Source: Levilactobacillus fujinensis (GTDB lineage Bacteria; Bacillota; Bacilli; Lactobacillales; Lactobacillaceae). From it: 32,202 bases of DNA. The position numbers were made by a program, and so were the translations under genes. The stretch is taken from contig NZ_RHNX01000033.1 of NCBI RefSeq assembly GCF_003946335.1, positions 1 to 32,202 on the forward strand. Reading direction: 5' to 3'. This document shows, piece by piece, positions 1 through 8,583 of the stretch. The notes below the pieces were generated by a model. That model saw only the letters and a list, made by a program, of their open reading frames with translations. It did not search any database and was not told the origin of the DNA. Position 1 is the first letter of the stretch, and the number at the start of each line of letters is the position of its first letter.

Positions 1-1
1 T

Positions 2-20
2 GGGGCAGTGTGCCCCTTTT
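2..20 (+). terminator. Short GC hairpin followed by T-rich run
   Basis: GGGGC and GCCCC pair around a five-base loop and are followed by TTTTA. This would end a plus-strand transcript entering from outside the window. Read on the minus strand it has no U-tract, so it is a poor terminator for the yfhO-like gene. Confidence 0.5.
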
Positions 21-128
21 ATTATACAGAAAATGGCGTCGACAGATTTCTCTATCAACACCAAATATCATAGAACCTTTCTTTTACGCGCTCAAAACTT
101 GTGCGACTGAATTATGACGTTAAGGACA

Positions 129-2786
129 TCACACTTTAAAAGTATCATTTTGGTCTGAACGACGCTTTCTAAACAACCACCAACCGGCAACTAGCACAAT
201 GAGGGTCCCACCGCTGATAAGTAGTCCAGCGTTTAGGAATGGTGGCCAGTAGGATAGGGTCACCGTGTTCTTTCCCTTAGGAAGTTTGATAGCGGTGAAC
301 ATATTCAACGTCTTATAGGTCTTGACGGGCTGACCGTTGACCGTTGCGTGCCATCCCTTGGAGTAGGGGATCGAGGTGTTCAGAACTTGATTTCGCTGAT
401 TCGTGGTAATCGTCCCGCTGAAATAACGACTGGAATGCTTCGTCAGGTGCCAAGGCTGCGTTTGCAGTTGCTTGACCGCCCGTTGGAAGGTCGCCGTGTT
501 CAGACGGTATAGCGTGAAATTCTCGAGCCATAGCGACCCTTTTTTCAGTTGAATTGTTAGCTTCTGGGTTTTGCCCTTGGCATGATCAGCAACACTCACC
601 AGAATCGTATTGCGGTAAGTCTTGTATTGATCCAGTTGCTTGCCATTCAGAATAAAGGTGGCATTATCTGGATTGACCGTGGAGCCAAAGGTCAGATAGT
701 AGGCGTCGTTACTCGTTGGTTTAAATGTTAAGGTAATCTTAGCGGGTTTGAGCAGGTTCTTCTTCTGCAGCATCGCCCCGGTAATTTTGGTTTGCTGGCC
801 AATGTTTTGGAAGTCGACCTGATTAAAGTTCTCCGCGGTGTAAAGGTGTTGATCGCTTGCATTACCAGTTAGTGCTGCCAACCAGTTGGCCTGATATTGT
901 GCTGGATCGGCCGTTTTGTTCTTTAAGGTTAAAATTTGTGAGCTAGCGGCATATCCCATTGGGAGCGCGTACGGATTATGGTAGGTTGTTGCCCAGTGAT
1001 CTTGGCTGATGACACGATAATCGGCGAGATCAGCCTTGTTGGTCGACGCGGGTAAAATGCTGGTGCCACCCAAAGCGCCAGAAAGTTGCTTTTGCTGGAA
1101 GTAATACTTCATGTTCAGTAGCGAGTCGGTGACCAAGGTGCCGTTACTGTATTCTACGAAACCGTCACCATCAGGATCTCCAATGTTGCCAAAGAAAGCT
1201 GGCGTGGTTTTTGTCAAAACGGAGGAGAAGACGCCCCCACCGTTGTATCCGGTTTGAAAGGCATCGCCCTTAGTCCGTAAGAAGGTCTTGCCAATGCGGT
1301 AGGCGCCGGTATCCTTCTTTTGGACGCGGTTGACCAACCGTTGCAACTCATTGGTGTAATTCCCATATTCGCCCTGTGAGACGTAACTGATGTTATTCAG
1401 TGAAATAAAGGCGTTCGCACTGACTTCGGTTACCCCAATGACGAAGAAAGTCAGTGGGTAGATCCAGTGATGGTGAATCGGGAGCGTTGTCAGGGCCAAG
1501 GCAAAGATAATGAATAATAGCCCTAGTAACACCTGATTCCAGGAAAGAAACGCAAACTTTTTCAGATTGAGGACCACGTAGGCACTGCCAGCCGCGACCA
1601 GTAGCGTGACGATGGCAATTGCTAGCCAACCGGGCTGAAAGTCATTGGTCAACGTCTGAGCGGCCAACCAAATCAGCCAAAAGCTGACGATAAATGAGAA
1701 CCGGTATGGATACCAGACCGGAAACTGGCCAGCGTGCCATAGTAGATCCAACGGTTGCACGCATAAGGACAGTGCGAGAAAGAGAGTGACGATGCCAGCC
1801 GTGAGCCGACTTCTGAGTCGAATGCGGCGGTCACTGAAGAAAAATAGACTTCCCAACAGGGCAATAGCGCCAATAAATAAGTTGGCCGTCCCATCGGGCA
1901 TCTGATCAAAGTTAAAGGCCCCCATAAAGAATTTTGCAATCATCTTGGGTGGGAAGAACTCGAACTTCCATTTAAAAGAGGTCACGGTGTATTGTGCCTT
2001 ACTCTGCGAGAGTGACCACCAGGTTGGCAGGAGGACAAACGCCGCGAGCAGGCCACTGACGACTGAGGTCCAAGCGAAACGGTAGGTTTGACCCCAGAAA
2101 TGACGCCAGGTAGTGAACTTGTCAATGGCTAACCAGATAAAGGCAAGAATCATAAAAAGACAGATCATGTAAGCCATGTAGTAGTTCACAACTAACATGA
2201 GAGTCAACCAAATGACATAGGTCCGCCACTTGCCGGTCTGCATCAGCAGGTAGAGTCCATAGAAAATCAAGGGTAAGAGGTAGGCAGCATCCAACCACAT
2301 CACGTTTAACTGGTTGGCGATCGACCAGCCCATCAAAGCATAGGCTGTAGCAAAAGTAATGGCTTTCAGTCCGGTCTGCTTGGTAGTTTTATCTAATAAC
2401 CAAGCAAAGGTCAGACCGGAGAGCCCATATTTGAACACAGTCAGCAGGAAAACACCGGTCGTGAGTGATGTTCCTGGGCACAACAGCAGAATCCAGTTAA
2501 GGGGACTTAACAAATAATAGGACCAGGTCCCCAGCATTTCGCCCCCTAAGCCATTGGCAAAGGAATAGAAGATGCTGCTAGGATCGTGCAGGAGTGCCCG
2601 TCTGAGGTAGGCAAAGAAGTCAATGTACTGTTGACCCAAATCGACGGTTAGCAGGCTGCTAGAGCCAAATGGGGCCATCTGACGGTAGATAAAGTAGATT
2701 GTCATCAGGATAAAGGGCGTTAGGAAAGCCCCAAGTAGGGTAAATTGACGTTGAGTCAAAGACCAGCGCCGTTTTCGTGCTTGCAA
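129..2786 (-). CDS. yfhO: YfhO-family multipass membrane protein
   Basis: Large membrane protein of about 885 residues with roughly a dozen hydrophobic segments in the first 480 residues, then a long, mostly polar extracytoplasmic part and a final transmembrane segment before a basic tail (WWLFRKRR). This is the PF09586 (YfhO) architecture, a GT-C-like family. Work in Bacillus and Listeria links relatives to transfer of lipid-linked sugars onto lipoteichoic acid or other wall polymers. That role here is inference, because no partner glycosyltransferase is in the window. The open frame extends to a TTG at 2801, but GAGGTGG lies inside that extension six bases before the TTG at 2786, so I chose 2786. 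The gene is divergent from pbp2B and stands alone. No good terminator is seen between its stop and the window edge. Confidence 0.85.
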   Translation of the reverse strand: MQARKRRWSLTQRQFTLLGAFLTPFILMTIYFIYRQMAPFGSSSLLTVDLGQQYIDFFAYLRRALLHDPSSIFYSFANGLGGEMLGTWSYYLLSPLNWILLLCPGTSLTTGVFLLTVFKYGLSGLTFAWLLDKTTKQTGLKAITFATAYALMGWSIANQLNVMWLDAAYLLPLIFYGLYLLMQTGKWRTYVIWLTLMLVVNYYMAYMICLFMILAFIWLAIDKFTTWRHFWGQTYRFAWTSVVSGLLAAFVLLPTWWSLSQSKAQYTVTSFKWKFEFFPPKMIAKFFMGAFNFDQMPDGTANLFIGAIALLGSLFFFSDRRIRLRSRLTAGIVTLFLALSLCVQPLDLLWHAGQFPVWYPYRFSFIVSFWLIWLAAQTLTNDFQPGWLAIAIVTLLVAAGSAYVVLNLKKFAFLSWNQVLLGLLFIIFALALTTLPIHHHWIYPLTFFVIGVTEVSANAFISLNNISYVSQGEYGNYTNELQRLVNRVQKKDTGAYRIGKTFLRTKGDAFQTGYNGGGVFSSVLTKTTPAFFGNIGDPDGDGFVEYSNGTLVTDSLLNMKYYFQQKQLSGALGGTSILPASTNKADLADYRVISQDHWATTYHNPYALPMGYAASSQILTLKNKTADPAQYQANWLAALTGNASDQHLYTAENFNQVDFQNIGQQTKITGAMLQKKNLLKPAKITLTFKPTSNDAYYLTFGSTVNPDNATFILNGKQLDQYKTYRNTILVSVADHAKGKTQKLTIQLKKGSLWLENFTLYRLNTATFQRAVKQLQTQPWHLTKHSSRYFSGTITTNQRNQVLNTSIPYSKGWHATVNGQPVKTYKTLNMFTAIKLPKGKNTVTLSYWPPFLNAGLLISGGTLIVLVAGWWLFRKRRSDQNDTFKV

Positions 2787-2943
2787 ATAAAGCCACCTCA
2801 ATCTTAAAAATAGTTGTGAGTCAAAAAGTCATTCCGTAACTGGGCGACGTAGCGGGGCTATTCGCCTTGCCGACCACCAAACATTGGGTGAACCGATGCG
2901 CCTGAGCTCATATCTAGTGACGTCTCAGCTAATCATTAGTGAG

Positions 2944-2975
2944 GTTCATGACAGAGTTGCAGGAGTGTCATGAAC
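2944..2975. repeat. Perfect 10-bp inverted repeat, 12-base spacer
   Basis: GTTCATGACA at 2944-2953 and its exact reverse complement TGTCATGAAC at 2966-2975. There is no T-tract on either side, so it is not an intrinsic terminator. It could be an operator or a hairpin in the divergent yfhO/pbp2B region. Confidence 0.6.
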
Positions 2976-3064
2976 GAGTTAGGATAGTCCAATTTCACCA
3001 TTGAATGTGGCAAAGGTCAATGTAAATCAGAGAGATCAGGGATAGCATCAATCTTGGAAATAAC

Positions 3065-3135
3065 ATTTGCTGATGGCTTCTAAGACTTGAATGGCTCACG
3101 GCAGATGAAATCTCTGGCAGTCGTCGTGCGACTAT
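3065..3135 (-). repeat. Dispersed intergenic repeat, copy E
   Basis: The best-matching 36 bases (3098-3133) agree with the reverse complement of copy A (9803-9838) at about 26 positions by hand alignment, with most differences being transitions. Similarity extends weakly to the left (CACGGCAG preceded by TTGAATGGCT). Orientation is opposite to copy A. Confidence 0.55.
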
Positions 3136-3404
3136 TTTATACTAGCCTATATCTTCCAATATATTGTTTGTCTTCATAAGTGTAATATACTAAAAGAAAA
3201 CGTCACTTAATTAGCTTGAAAAGTTTAGATTTTGTAAAGAGCCCGACTAGTGACTAAACGGTCGCCCGGGTTATGCTAGAATGACTAGTGTTATTTTGTC
3301 TAGGCTTCTAGAATAGCATAAAATCATTAAATTTCGTTAGTGGGATAGTGACTAGCGACGAAGTTTGGTAAAATAGGTGCAGTACAATAAGGAGCAGAGC
3401 TGTT

Positions 3405-5471
3405 GTGAAGAATTTTTATAATCGCGTTAGTAACCGGAATCAACGGTCTAGTGGCGGCCCCACGAAGTCACAGATCCCGTTTCGGTTAAACTTTCTTTTC
3501 ATTATTGTTGCCCTGTTATTTGCGGCGCTGATTGGTCAGTTGGCGTATTTGCAGGTGATGTACGGGACACAATTTAAGGCGGAGGTCAATTCGACCGATA
3601 CCACGATTGAAACCACCAACGTTCAACGGGGGATGGTTTACGACTCCAGTGGTAAGGTCCTGGTTGGGAATAAAGCCCATCAAGCCATCTCCTACACCAA
3701 GGGGGTCAACGTCTTATCGACGAGTATGTACGATATTGCGAACAAGTTGGGCCGCTACTTAACAGTTTCGACCAGCTCCCTGACACCCCGACAGTCCATT
3801 GACTACTATTTGACCGATCAAAATCGGTTAAAAGCAGTTGAAGGAAAATTGTCTGGGACGAAGGGGATGTCGACCACCCAGTTGTACAACAAGGCGTTGA
3901 GTTATTTACAGAATGATTCATCATTTAAATTAACGAAGACGCAGCAGAACGCGGCCGCTATTTTTGCGAAAATGAGCGGGGCCTATGCACTGTCGACCAC
4001 GTATATCAAGGACTCGGGCGTCTCAAGTACGGAAATTGCTCAAATTGGTGAGCATTTGTCCGAAATGCCAGGGATTCAAGTGGGAACGAGTTGGTCACGG
4101 GATTATCCCAACGGGTCGTCGATCAGATCAATCATTGGAACCGTTTCGTCCGAAAAGACGGGGTTGCCAAGTGATCGGGTCAACGAGCTGCTCGCACAAG
4201 GGTATTCTCGCAATGACAGCGTGGGCCAGTCTTACTTGGAACAAGAATACGAGTCCGTTTTGCGAGGAACTAAGGCCGAAAAGCAGGTCGAAGTTGCTGG
4301 GAATAACACGGTGACTAAGGAAGTTAAGAAGTATGGGGGTCAGAAGGGGGATAACCTGCAACTGACCATCAATTCTAAGTTCCAAAGTCAACTGCAATCA
4401 CTGGTTCATTCTGCGGAGTCTGGTGCGGGTGGTTACTCAACCGGAACGTACGCAATCGTCATGAATCCCAATACCGGTGGTGTTATCGGTATGGCTGGGG
4501 TCGATCGTGATCCGTCTACGGGTAAAATCACGACGAACGCACTGGGTGCCATGAACAGCGATATTGTTATGGGATCTGTTGTCAAAGGTGCCATGGTTTC
4601 TGGTGCACTGATGGATGGTGTGATCACGCCATCGAACAACACGTTGACTGATAAAGTCATCAATGTTGGTGGCGTCAAGAAATCTTCCTGGTTCAACCAT
4701 AGTGGGAGTGCGAACATCACGGTCAACGCATCGACAGCGCTAGAAGTTTCTTCTAACTCTTATATGATGCAGTTAGCCATGAAGGAAGCCAACTTTAATT
4801 ACGTTGCAGGATCTGCTTTGACCATGAATACTAGTATTTTTGCCAAGGAACGGGGTTACTTTAACCAATTTGGGTTAGGGGTCTCCACAGGGATTGACCT
4901 CCCCGGTGAAAGTACTGGTTTGAAGGGGTCAAGTAGTTATGCTCACATTGGGAATGCTTTGGATTTGGCCTTTGGAAACTATGATGCGTACACCGTTCTG
5001 CAGGTCGGACAATACATGTCGACCATTGCCAACGGTGGGACTCGGATCGCACCACACGTAGTTGATTCTATTCGCGGTACCACATCAACCGGTAAATTGG
5101 GGGCTGTTAAGTCGACTGTGACCCCAAAGGTTCTGAACCGAATCGACATGACCACTGCTGAAAAACAACTGGTTACGGAAGGGTTGTACGACGTGGTTCA
5201 TGGGTCCAACACCTATAAGACCGGTGGGAGTTTATCTTCAATTTCACCAGGTATTTCGGCCAAGACTGGGACAGCGCAAACTTACTATAAGGGTCACGAG
5301 ACCGTTACGCTGAGTTTGGCATCTTATGCCCCAGAAAAGAATCCACAAGTGGTTGTGGCTTTGGCAATGCCTAACTTAGGTGTTAACGCCGAAGATAACA
5401 ACATGCAATTGGCCAAAAAAATCTATGCAGCTTACTGGAAGACGGTTCAGTCTAAAACGACAGTTGGATAG
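3405..5471 (+). CDS. pbp2B: Class B penicillin-binding protein, transpeptidase (PBP2b type)
   Basis: DD-transpeptidase of 688 residues that cross-links peptidoglycan on the outer face of the membrane. A short basic cytoplasmic head is followed by one membrane anchor (about residues 26-50), a dimerisation/pedestal region containing the family-typical RGMVYDSSG (about 75-83), and a penicillin-binding domain with all three active-site motifs: SVVK (catalytic S391, K394), SSN (449-451) and KTG (620-622). There is no glycosyltransferase domain, hence class B. I see no obvious C-terminal PASTA repeats. The PBP2b assignment, with a role in elongation or division, rests on overall layout. Start is GTG with AAGGAG ten bases upstream. 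A small stem GTTAAG/CTTAAC with a T-rich loop (5507-5526) follows the gene but is not a classical terminator. Confidence 0.9.
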   Translation: MKNFYNRVSNRNQRSSGGPTKSQIPFRLNFLFIIVALLFAALIGQLAYLQVMYGTQFKAEVNSTDTTIETTNVQRGMVYDSSGKVLVGNKAHQAISYTKGVNVLSTSMYDIANKLGRYLTVSTSSLTPRQSIDYYLTDQNRLKAVEGKLSGTKGMSTTQLYNKALSYLQNDSSFKLTKTQQNAAAIFAKMSGAYALSTTYIKDSGVSSTEIAQIGEHLSEMPGIQVGTSWSRDYPNGSSIRSIIGTVSSEKTGLPSDRVNELLAQGYSRNDSVGQSYLEQEYESVLRGTKAEKQVEVAGNNTVTKEVKKYGGQKGDNLQLTINSKFQSQLQSLVHSAESGAGGYSTGTYAIVMNPNTGGVIGMAGVDRDPSTGKITTNALGAMNSDIVMGSVVKGAMVSGALMDGVITPSNNTLTDKVINVGGVKKSSWFNHSGSANITVNASTALEVSSNSYMMQLAMKEANFNYVAGSALTMNTSIFAKERGYFNQFGLGVSTGIDLPGESTGLKGSSSYAHIGNALDLAFGNYDAYTVLQVGQYMSTIANGGTRIAPHVVDSIRGTTSTGKLGAVKSTVTPKVLNRIDMTTAEKQLVTEGLYDVVHGSNTYKTGGSLSSISPGISAKTGTAQTYYKGHETVTLSLASYAPEKNPQVVVALAMPNLGVNAEDNNMQLAKKIYAAYWKTVQSKTTVG

Positions 5472-5628
5472 GGATAAAGCTTAGTGGCAAAAGGTTTCTG
5501 ACAGCTGTTAAGTATTTTTCCTTAACATATTTGGGATTATGACTGGTAATTGCACCGGATTAATGGTAATATATTACGAGTTAAGGGCTCTAGCCTGTAA
5601 TTCTGAACAAGTTGGGAGGTTACCCACA

Positions 5629-5778
5629 ATGCGTGTACACATCACTTTAGAATGTACAGAATGCCACGAACGCAATTACTTATCCAGCAAGAACCGGCGT
5701 AATAACCCGGACCGGGTTGAATTTAAGAAATATTGCCCACGTGACCGGAAAGTAACTTTGCATCGTGAAACTAAGTAA
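5629..5778 (+). CDS. rpmG: 50S ribosomal protein L33
   Basis: Protein of 49 residues with the L33 pattern: [12 protein letters not shown] at the start, NRRNNPDR in the middle and KYCPRD...TLHRETK at the end. The first CxxC pair (C9, C12) is intact, but the second pair is reduced to one cysteine because CPRD replaces the CxxC of zinc-binding paralogues. It is therefore probably not a full four-cysteine zinc ribbon. ATG at 5629 follows GGGAGG; the longer in-frame reading to 5539 has no ribosome site and is not family-like. A possible -10 (TAATAT, 5567-5572, preceded by TGG) suggests its own promoter. The gene ends on a terminator overlapping its stop codon. Confidence 0.95.
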   Translation: MRVHITLECTECHERNYLSSKNRRNNPDRVEFKKYCPRDRKVTLHRETK

Positions 5779-5807
5779 GGTACGGGCGAGAGTCCGCACC
5801 TTTTTTT
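5777..5807 (+). terminator. Rho-independent terminator after rpmG
   Basis: AAGGT-A-CGG pairs with CCG-C-ACCTT around an eight-base loop, with one A/C mismatch, and seven T follow. It begins at the stop codon of rpmG. Confidence 0.85.
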
Positions 5808-6057
5808 GTAGTTAAAAGTTGAAGGGCAAAAAGTGTTTTTTGGGATGTTGATTGGTGTTTGATTTGGTAACACTGTTAGTTGTGAAAATAGATAGCTATT
5901 CGCCTTACTGGCCTATATGGGGTTGTGGGGGAACTGTTCGCATCACGTTTGATTTTATAGGTGGCGATTTTTCGGCCTATACGTGTATGTTGTGTACAGT
6001 TACAGTGGGTCCAGGTAAAGAAGTAAGAGAATGAGAATTGATTAGGGAGGCGTCATC
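5779..6057. other. Gap between rpmG and the folate cyclo-ligase gene
   Basis: After the terminator there are about 250 bases with no supported gene. GGCCTATA occurs twice (about 5910 and 5973). A promoter for the downstream operon should lie here, but I could not pick a convincing one. A 60-codon open frame at 5852-6034 has no good ribosome site and looks random. Confidence 0.4.
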
Positions 6058-6606
6058 GTGGCAACTAAGAAGGAATTGCGGCAACAGACGATTCAGGCAC
6101 TCAAAACGATGTCCGCAGAGCAACGACTAGCCGCCAGTGCTCAGTTATACCAGCAGTTATGGGCGTTGCCAGAATGGCAATCAGCTAGCAAGATTGCGAC
6201 TACTATCAGTAGTGGATTTGAATTAGCAACGCAGCCGATCATCGACCGGGCACATGTGGAGGGGAAACTTGTTGCGGTTCCACAAACGCTGCCTCATCGG
6301 CAAATGGCTTTTCATGTGGTGGACGACCATACAAACTTCGAACGTAGCAAATTTGGCTTGTTGGAACCCATTGATGGCGAAATCATTGCGCCAGACCAAT
6401 TTGAATTGATCGTTGTTCCCGGTCTCATTTTTGCGACTGCTGGTGAACGATTAGGTTTCGGCGGTGGGTACTATGATCGTTATTTACCAAAAACGACCGG
6501 ATTCAAGGTTTCACTGGCGTTGCCCGCTCAGCAGGCGAGTCAACCTAGTTGGACCGTTGAATCATTTGATGTTAGATTAGATGCGGTTTTAGCCGCACAG
6601 TTATAG
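6058..6606 (+). CDS. yqgN: 5-formyltetrahydrofolate cyclo-ligase
   Basis: ATP-dependent conversion of 5-formyl-THF to 5,10-methenyl-THF, returning the storage folate to the C1 pool (EC 6.3.3.2). At 182 residues it is normal length. The family signature GFGGGYYDRYL is at about residues 133-143, KFGLLEP (98-104) matches the substrate/ATP-loop region, and the basic N-terminus MATKKELRQQ is typical. GTG start with GGGAGG eight bases upstream. It begins the tight run cyclo-ligase, rhomboid, yqgQ, glcK, the same order as in Bacillus subtilis (yqgN-yqgP-yqgQ-glcK). FolD, which makes the same product, is encoded at 22283-23149. Confidence 0.93.
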   Translation: MATKKELRQQTIQALKTMSAEQRLAASAQLYQQLWALPEWQSASKIATTISSGFELATQPIIDRAHVEGKLVAVPQTLPHRQMAFHVVDDHTNFERSKFGLLEPIDGEIIAPDQFELIVVPGLIFATAGERLGFGGGYYDRYLPKTTGFKVSLALPAQQASQPSWTVESFDVRLDAVLAAQL

Positions 6607-6626
6607 AATAGAAAGGAAGCCTCGCG

Positions 6627-7307
6627 GTGACGCAACTTAAGTATCGACTTAGCCGACTCAACCAGTATCCATTCATGACGGTCGGCCTGATTGTCATCAT
6701 GGTACTGGTGTACGGCGCCATGACCTTAGCTGGTGGAAGCACCAACGTCAACGTTTTGATTACGTTTGGTGCTAAGGTCAACGTCTTGATTCAGCAGGGA
6801 GAGTGGTGGCGATTATTCACCCCAATTTTCTTGCACATTGGCTTCACACATATCTTAATGAACATGATTACACTGTACTTTGTGGGAATTCAGATTGAAG
6901 CGGCGTTTGGTCATACCCGATTTTTGACGATGTTTCTAATTGCTGGTATTGGGGGAAACGTGGCAAGTTTCTGCTTCTCAGATAGTCTGTCGGCGGGTGC
7001 TAGTACCGCAATTTTTGGCCTATTTGGGGCATTCTTGATGCTTGGCGAGTCCTTCTGGCAAAATCCAGTTATTCGTCAAATCGCGCGAACTTTTATGGCC
7101 TTTATCATCATGAATTTAGCGTTTGACATCTTCACACCGGGGATTGACATGGCCGGTCACTTGGGTGGCCTGATCGTGGGCTTTTTGGTAGCGTATACAG
7201 TCGGTGTTCCTCGAATTGGTAAGGTTAGCGTAATCAAGAGAATTGTAGCGACGATTGTTCTAATCGTTGGATTGGTCTGGTTGTATTTACATGGGATGGC
7301 CCAGTAG
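6627..7307 (+). CDS. gluP: Rhomboid family intramembrane serine protease
   Basis: Six- to seven-pass membrane protein of 226 residues. The catalytic serine is in GASTAIFG (S126) and the catalytic histidine in AGHLGG (H178). The structural HILMN (H75-N79) of the second rhomboid helix is present. It cleaves transmembrane substrates within the membrane; the B. subtilis orthologue YqgP/GluP acts with FtsH in quality control of a magnesium transporter, and a similar role here is inference. Unlike the longer B. subtilis protein it lacks the N-terminal soluble and C-terminal TPR parts. GTG start, GAAAGGA upstream, 20 bases after the preceding stop. Confidence 0.92.
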   Translation: MTQLKYRLSRLNQYPFMTVGLIVIMVLVYGAMTLAGGSTNVNVLITFGAKVNVLIQQGEWWRLFTPIFLHIGFTHILMNMITLYFVGIQIEAAFGHTRFLTMFLIAGIGGNVASFCFSDSLSAGASTAIFGLFGAFLMLGESFWQNPVIRQIARTFMAFIIMNLAFDIFTPGIDMAGHLGGLIVGFLVAYTVGVPRIGKVSVIKRIVATIVLIVGLVWLYLHGMAQ

Positions 7308-7350
7308 TCAACGAAAATGACTCGTGCAATTTCACGGAGGTTGTGGCACA

Positions 7351-7581
7351 ATGAAAACGTTATATGATGTTCAGCAGCTACTTAAAAAGTTCGGTATTTA
7401 TGTGTACGTGGGCAAGCGGCTTTGGGACATTGAGGTCATGGCACTAGAACTAGACCACTTGCGAAAAGCGCGGGTGGTGGATGACCATACTTTTGTGCAG
7501 GCCAAGGTGGTTCTAACACATGAACACCGATTAGAAGAACAACGAGCAAGAGATAAGCACCAATCTATTGGAGGGATTTAG
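7351..7581 (+). CDS. yqgQ: YqgQ family small protein (DUF910)
   Basis: Protein of 76 residues, mostly helical, containing the family-like stretch LLKKFGIYVYVGKRLWDIEVM near the N-terminus and a charged C-terminal tail. The B. subtilis homologue is a three-helix bundle proposed to bind single-stranded nucleic acid; its cellular role is not settled. It sits between the rhomboid gene and glcK as in B. subtilis. ATG at 7351 with ACGGAGG ten bases before it is preferred over an upstream in-frame start at 7324. Its 3' end carries the ribosome site of glcK. Confidence 0.88.
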   Translation: MKTLYDVQQLLKKFGIYVYVGKRLWDIEVMALELDHLRKARVVDDHTFVQAKVVLTHEHRLEEQRARDKHQSIGGI

Positions 7582-7585
7582 AGTT

Positions 7586-8557
7586 ATGGCACGGAATTTA
7601 ATTGGAATCGATTTAGGTGGTACCACAACGAAAATGGCTTTCCTTTCTGTTTCTGGGGAAATCCTGACGAAGTGGAACATTCCCACCGATATCTCTGATG
7701 AGGGCAGTCATATTGTCCCAAACATTATTGAGTCGATTAACCAACACATTACGAATTCAGAATTTAGTAAAGATGATTTTCTCGGTATCGGAATGGGGAC
7801 TCCAGGTTCCGTAGACATTGAAAATGGAACGGTCATTGGTGCATTTAATTTGAACTGGAAGAAGCGCCAACAAGTCCGTGACCAGATTCAGGCCGGTGTT
7901 GGGTTACAATTTATCTTGGACAATGATGCTAACGTGGCTTCCCTGGGTGAATACTGGAAGGGTGCCGGTGAAAAGGATGCCGACGTGGTCTTCGTTACGT
8001 TAGGTACTGGTGTCGGTGGTGGAGTCATTGCTGGCGGACACCTTTTGCACGGCATCAATGGTGGCGCTGGTGAGTTGGGTCACGTGACCGTGCAACCAAA
8101 CGGCTACTTGTGTACTTGTGGCAAGCGTGGTTGTCTCGAACAATACGCTTCTGCTACTGGTGTCGTTCACGTTGCCGCTGATATGTCTAAAGATTTTATG
8201 GGCACATCTCGTTTAAAGGAAATGGAAGATAACCAAGAAAGCGTCACGTCTAAGATGATCTTCTATTTGGCTGATAATGGGGACATTTTAGCTAACCAAG
8301 TGGTTGACCGCGTCACCTTTTACTTAGGATTGGCTTTGGCCAACGTTGCGAACATTTTGAATCCGGCCAACATCATTATTGGTGGTGGGGTTTCTAATGC
8401 CGGCAATACGTTGTTACAGCCAACGACGCGTTATTTCCAAGAAAATGCCTTCCCAGCCGTTCGTGATTCAACGAAACTCCGGTTGGCACAATTAGGTAAC
8501 GATGCAGGTGTGATTGGGGCCGCTTCATTGGCATTGCGGTTCCAAAAGAGTAACTAG
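7586..8557 (+). CDS. glcK: ROK-family glucokinase
   Basis: Phosphorylates glucose with ATP to glucose 6-phosphate in the cytoplasm, mainly for sugar entering by non-PTS routes. The protein has 323 residues. The N-terminal phosphate loop is GIDLGGTTTK (7-16), the catalytic aspartate lies in DNDAN (D114), and the ROK zinc site is intact with GELGH (H166) and CTCGKRGC (C176, C178, C183). These residues distinguish it from ROK repressors, which also carry a DNA-binding domain that is absent here. ATG at 7586 uses GGAGGG located within the last codons of yqgQ, giving a four-base intergenic gap and probable translational coupling. Confidence 0.95.
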   Translation: MARNLIGIDLGGTTTKMAFLSVSGEILTKWNIPTDISDEGSHIVPNIIESINQHITNSEFSKDDFLGIGMGTPGSVDIENGTVIGAFNLNWKKRQQVRDQIQAGVGLQFILDNDANVASLGEYWKGAGEKDADVVFVTLGTGVGGGVIAGGHLLHGINGGAGELGHVTVQPNGYLCTCGKRGCLEQYASATGVVHVAADMSKDFMGTSRLKEMEDNQESVTSKMIFYLADNGDILANQVVDRVTFYLGLALANVANILNPANIIIGGGVSNAGNTLLQPTTRYFQENAFPAVRDSTKLRLAQLGNDAGVIGAASLALRFQKSN

Positions 8558-8583
8558 TAAAAGCCAGGAAGGACGATTTAGTT

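Larger units (their letters stand above)
2787..3404. other. Divergent intergenic region between yfhO and pbp2B
   Basis: About 620 bases with no convincing gene. It holds a perfect 10-bp inverted repeat (2944-2975), an 11-bp palindrome CTAATCATTAG (2929-2939), a diverged copy of the dispersed repeat family (3065-3135), GACTAGTG twice (3245-3252 and 3283-3290), and the inverted pair TTATGCTA/TAGCATAA (3271-3278 and 3314-3321). Possible -10 boxes for pbp2B are the extended TGCTAGAAT (3274-3282) and TGGTAAAAT (3366-3374). Neither has a clear -35 box. Confidence 0.6.

Noticed and set aside
5852-6034. 60-codon open frame upstream of the folate cyclo-ligase
   Set aside because: No ribosome site at sensible spacing, odd composition, no family resemblance.
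5808-6057. 6S RNA upstream of the cyclo-ligase gene
   Set aside because: In Proteobacteria ssrS sits next to this gene, so I looked for it. I could not find the long imperfect hairpin with a central bubble here.
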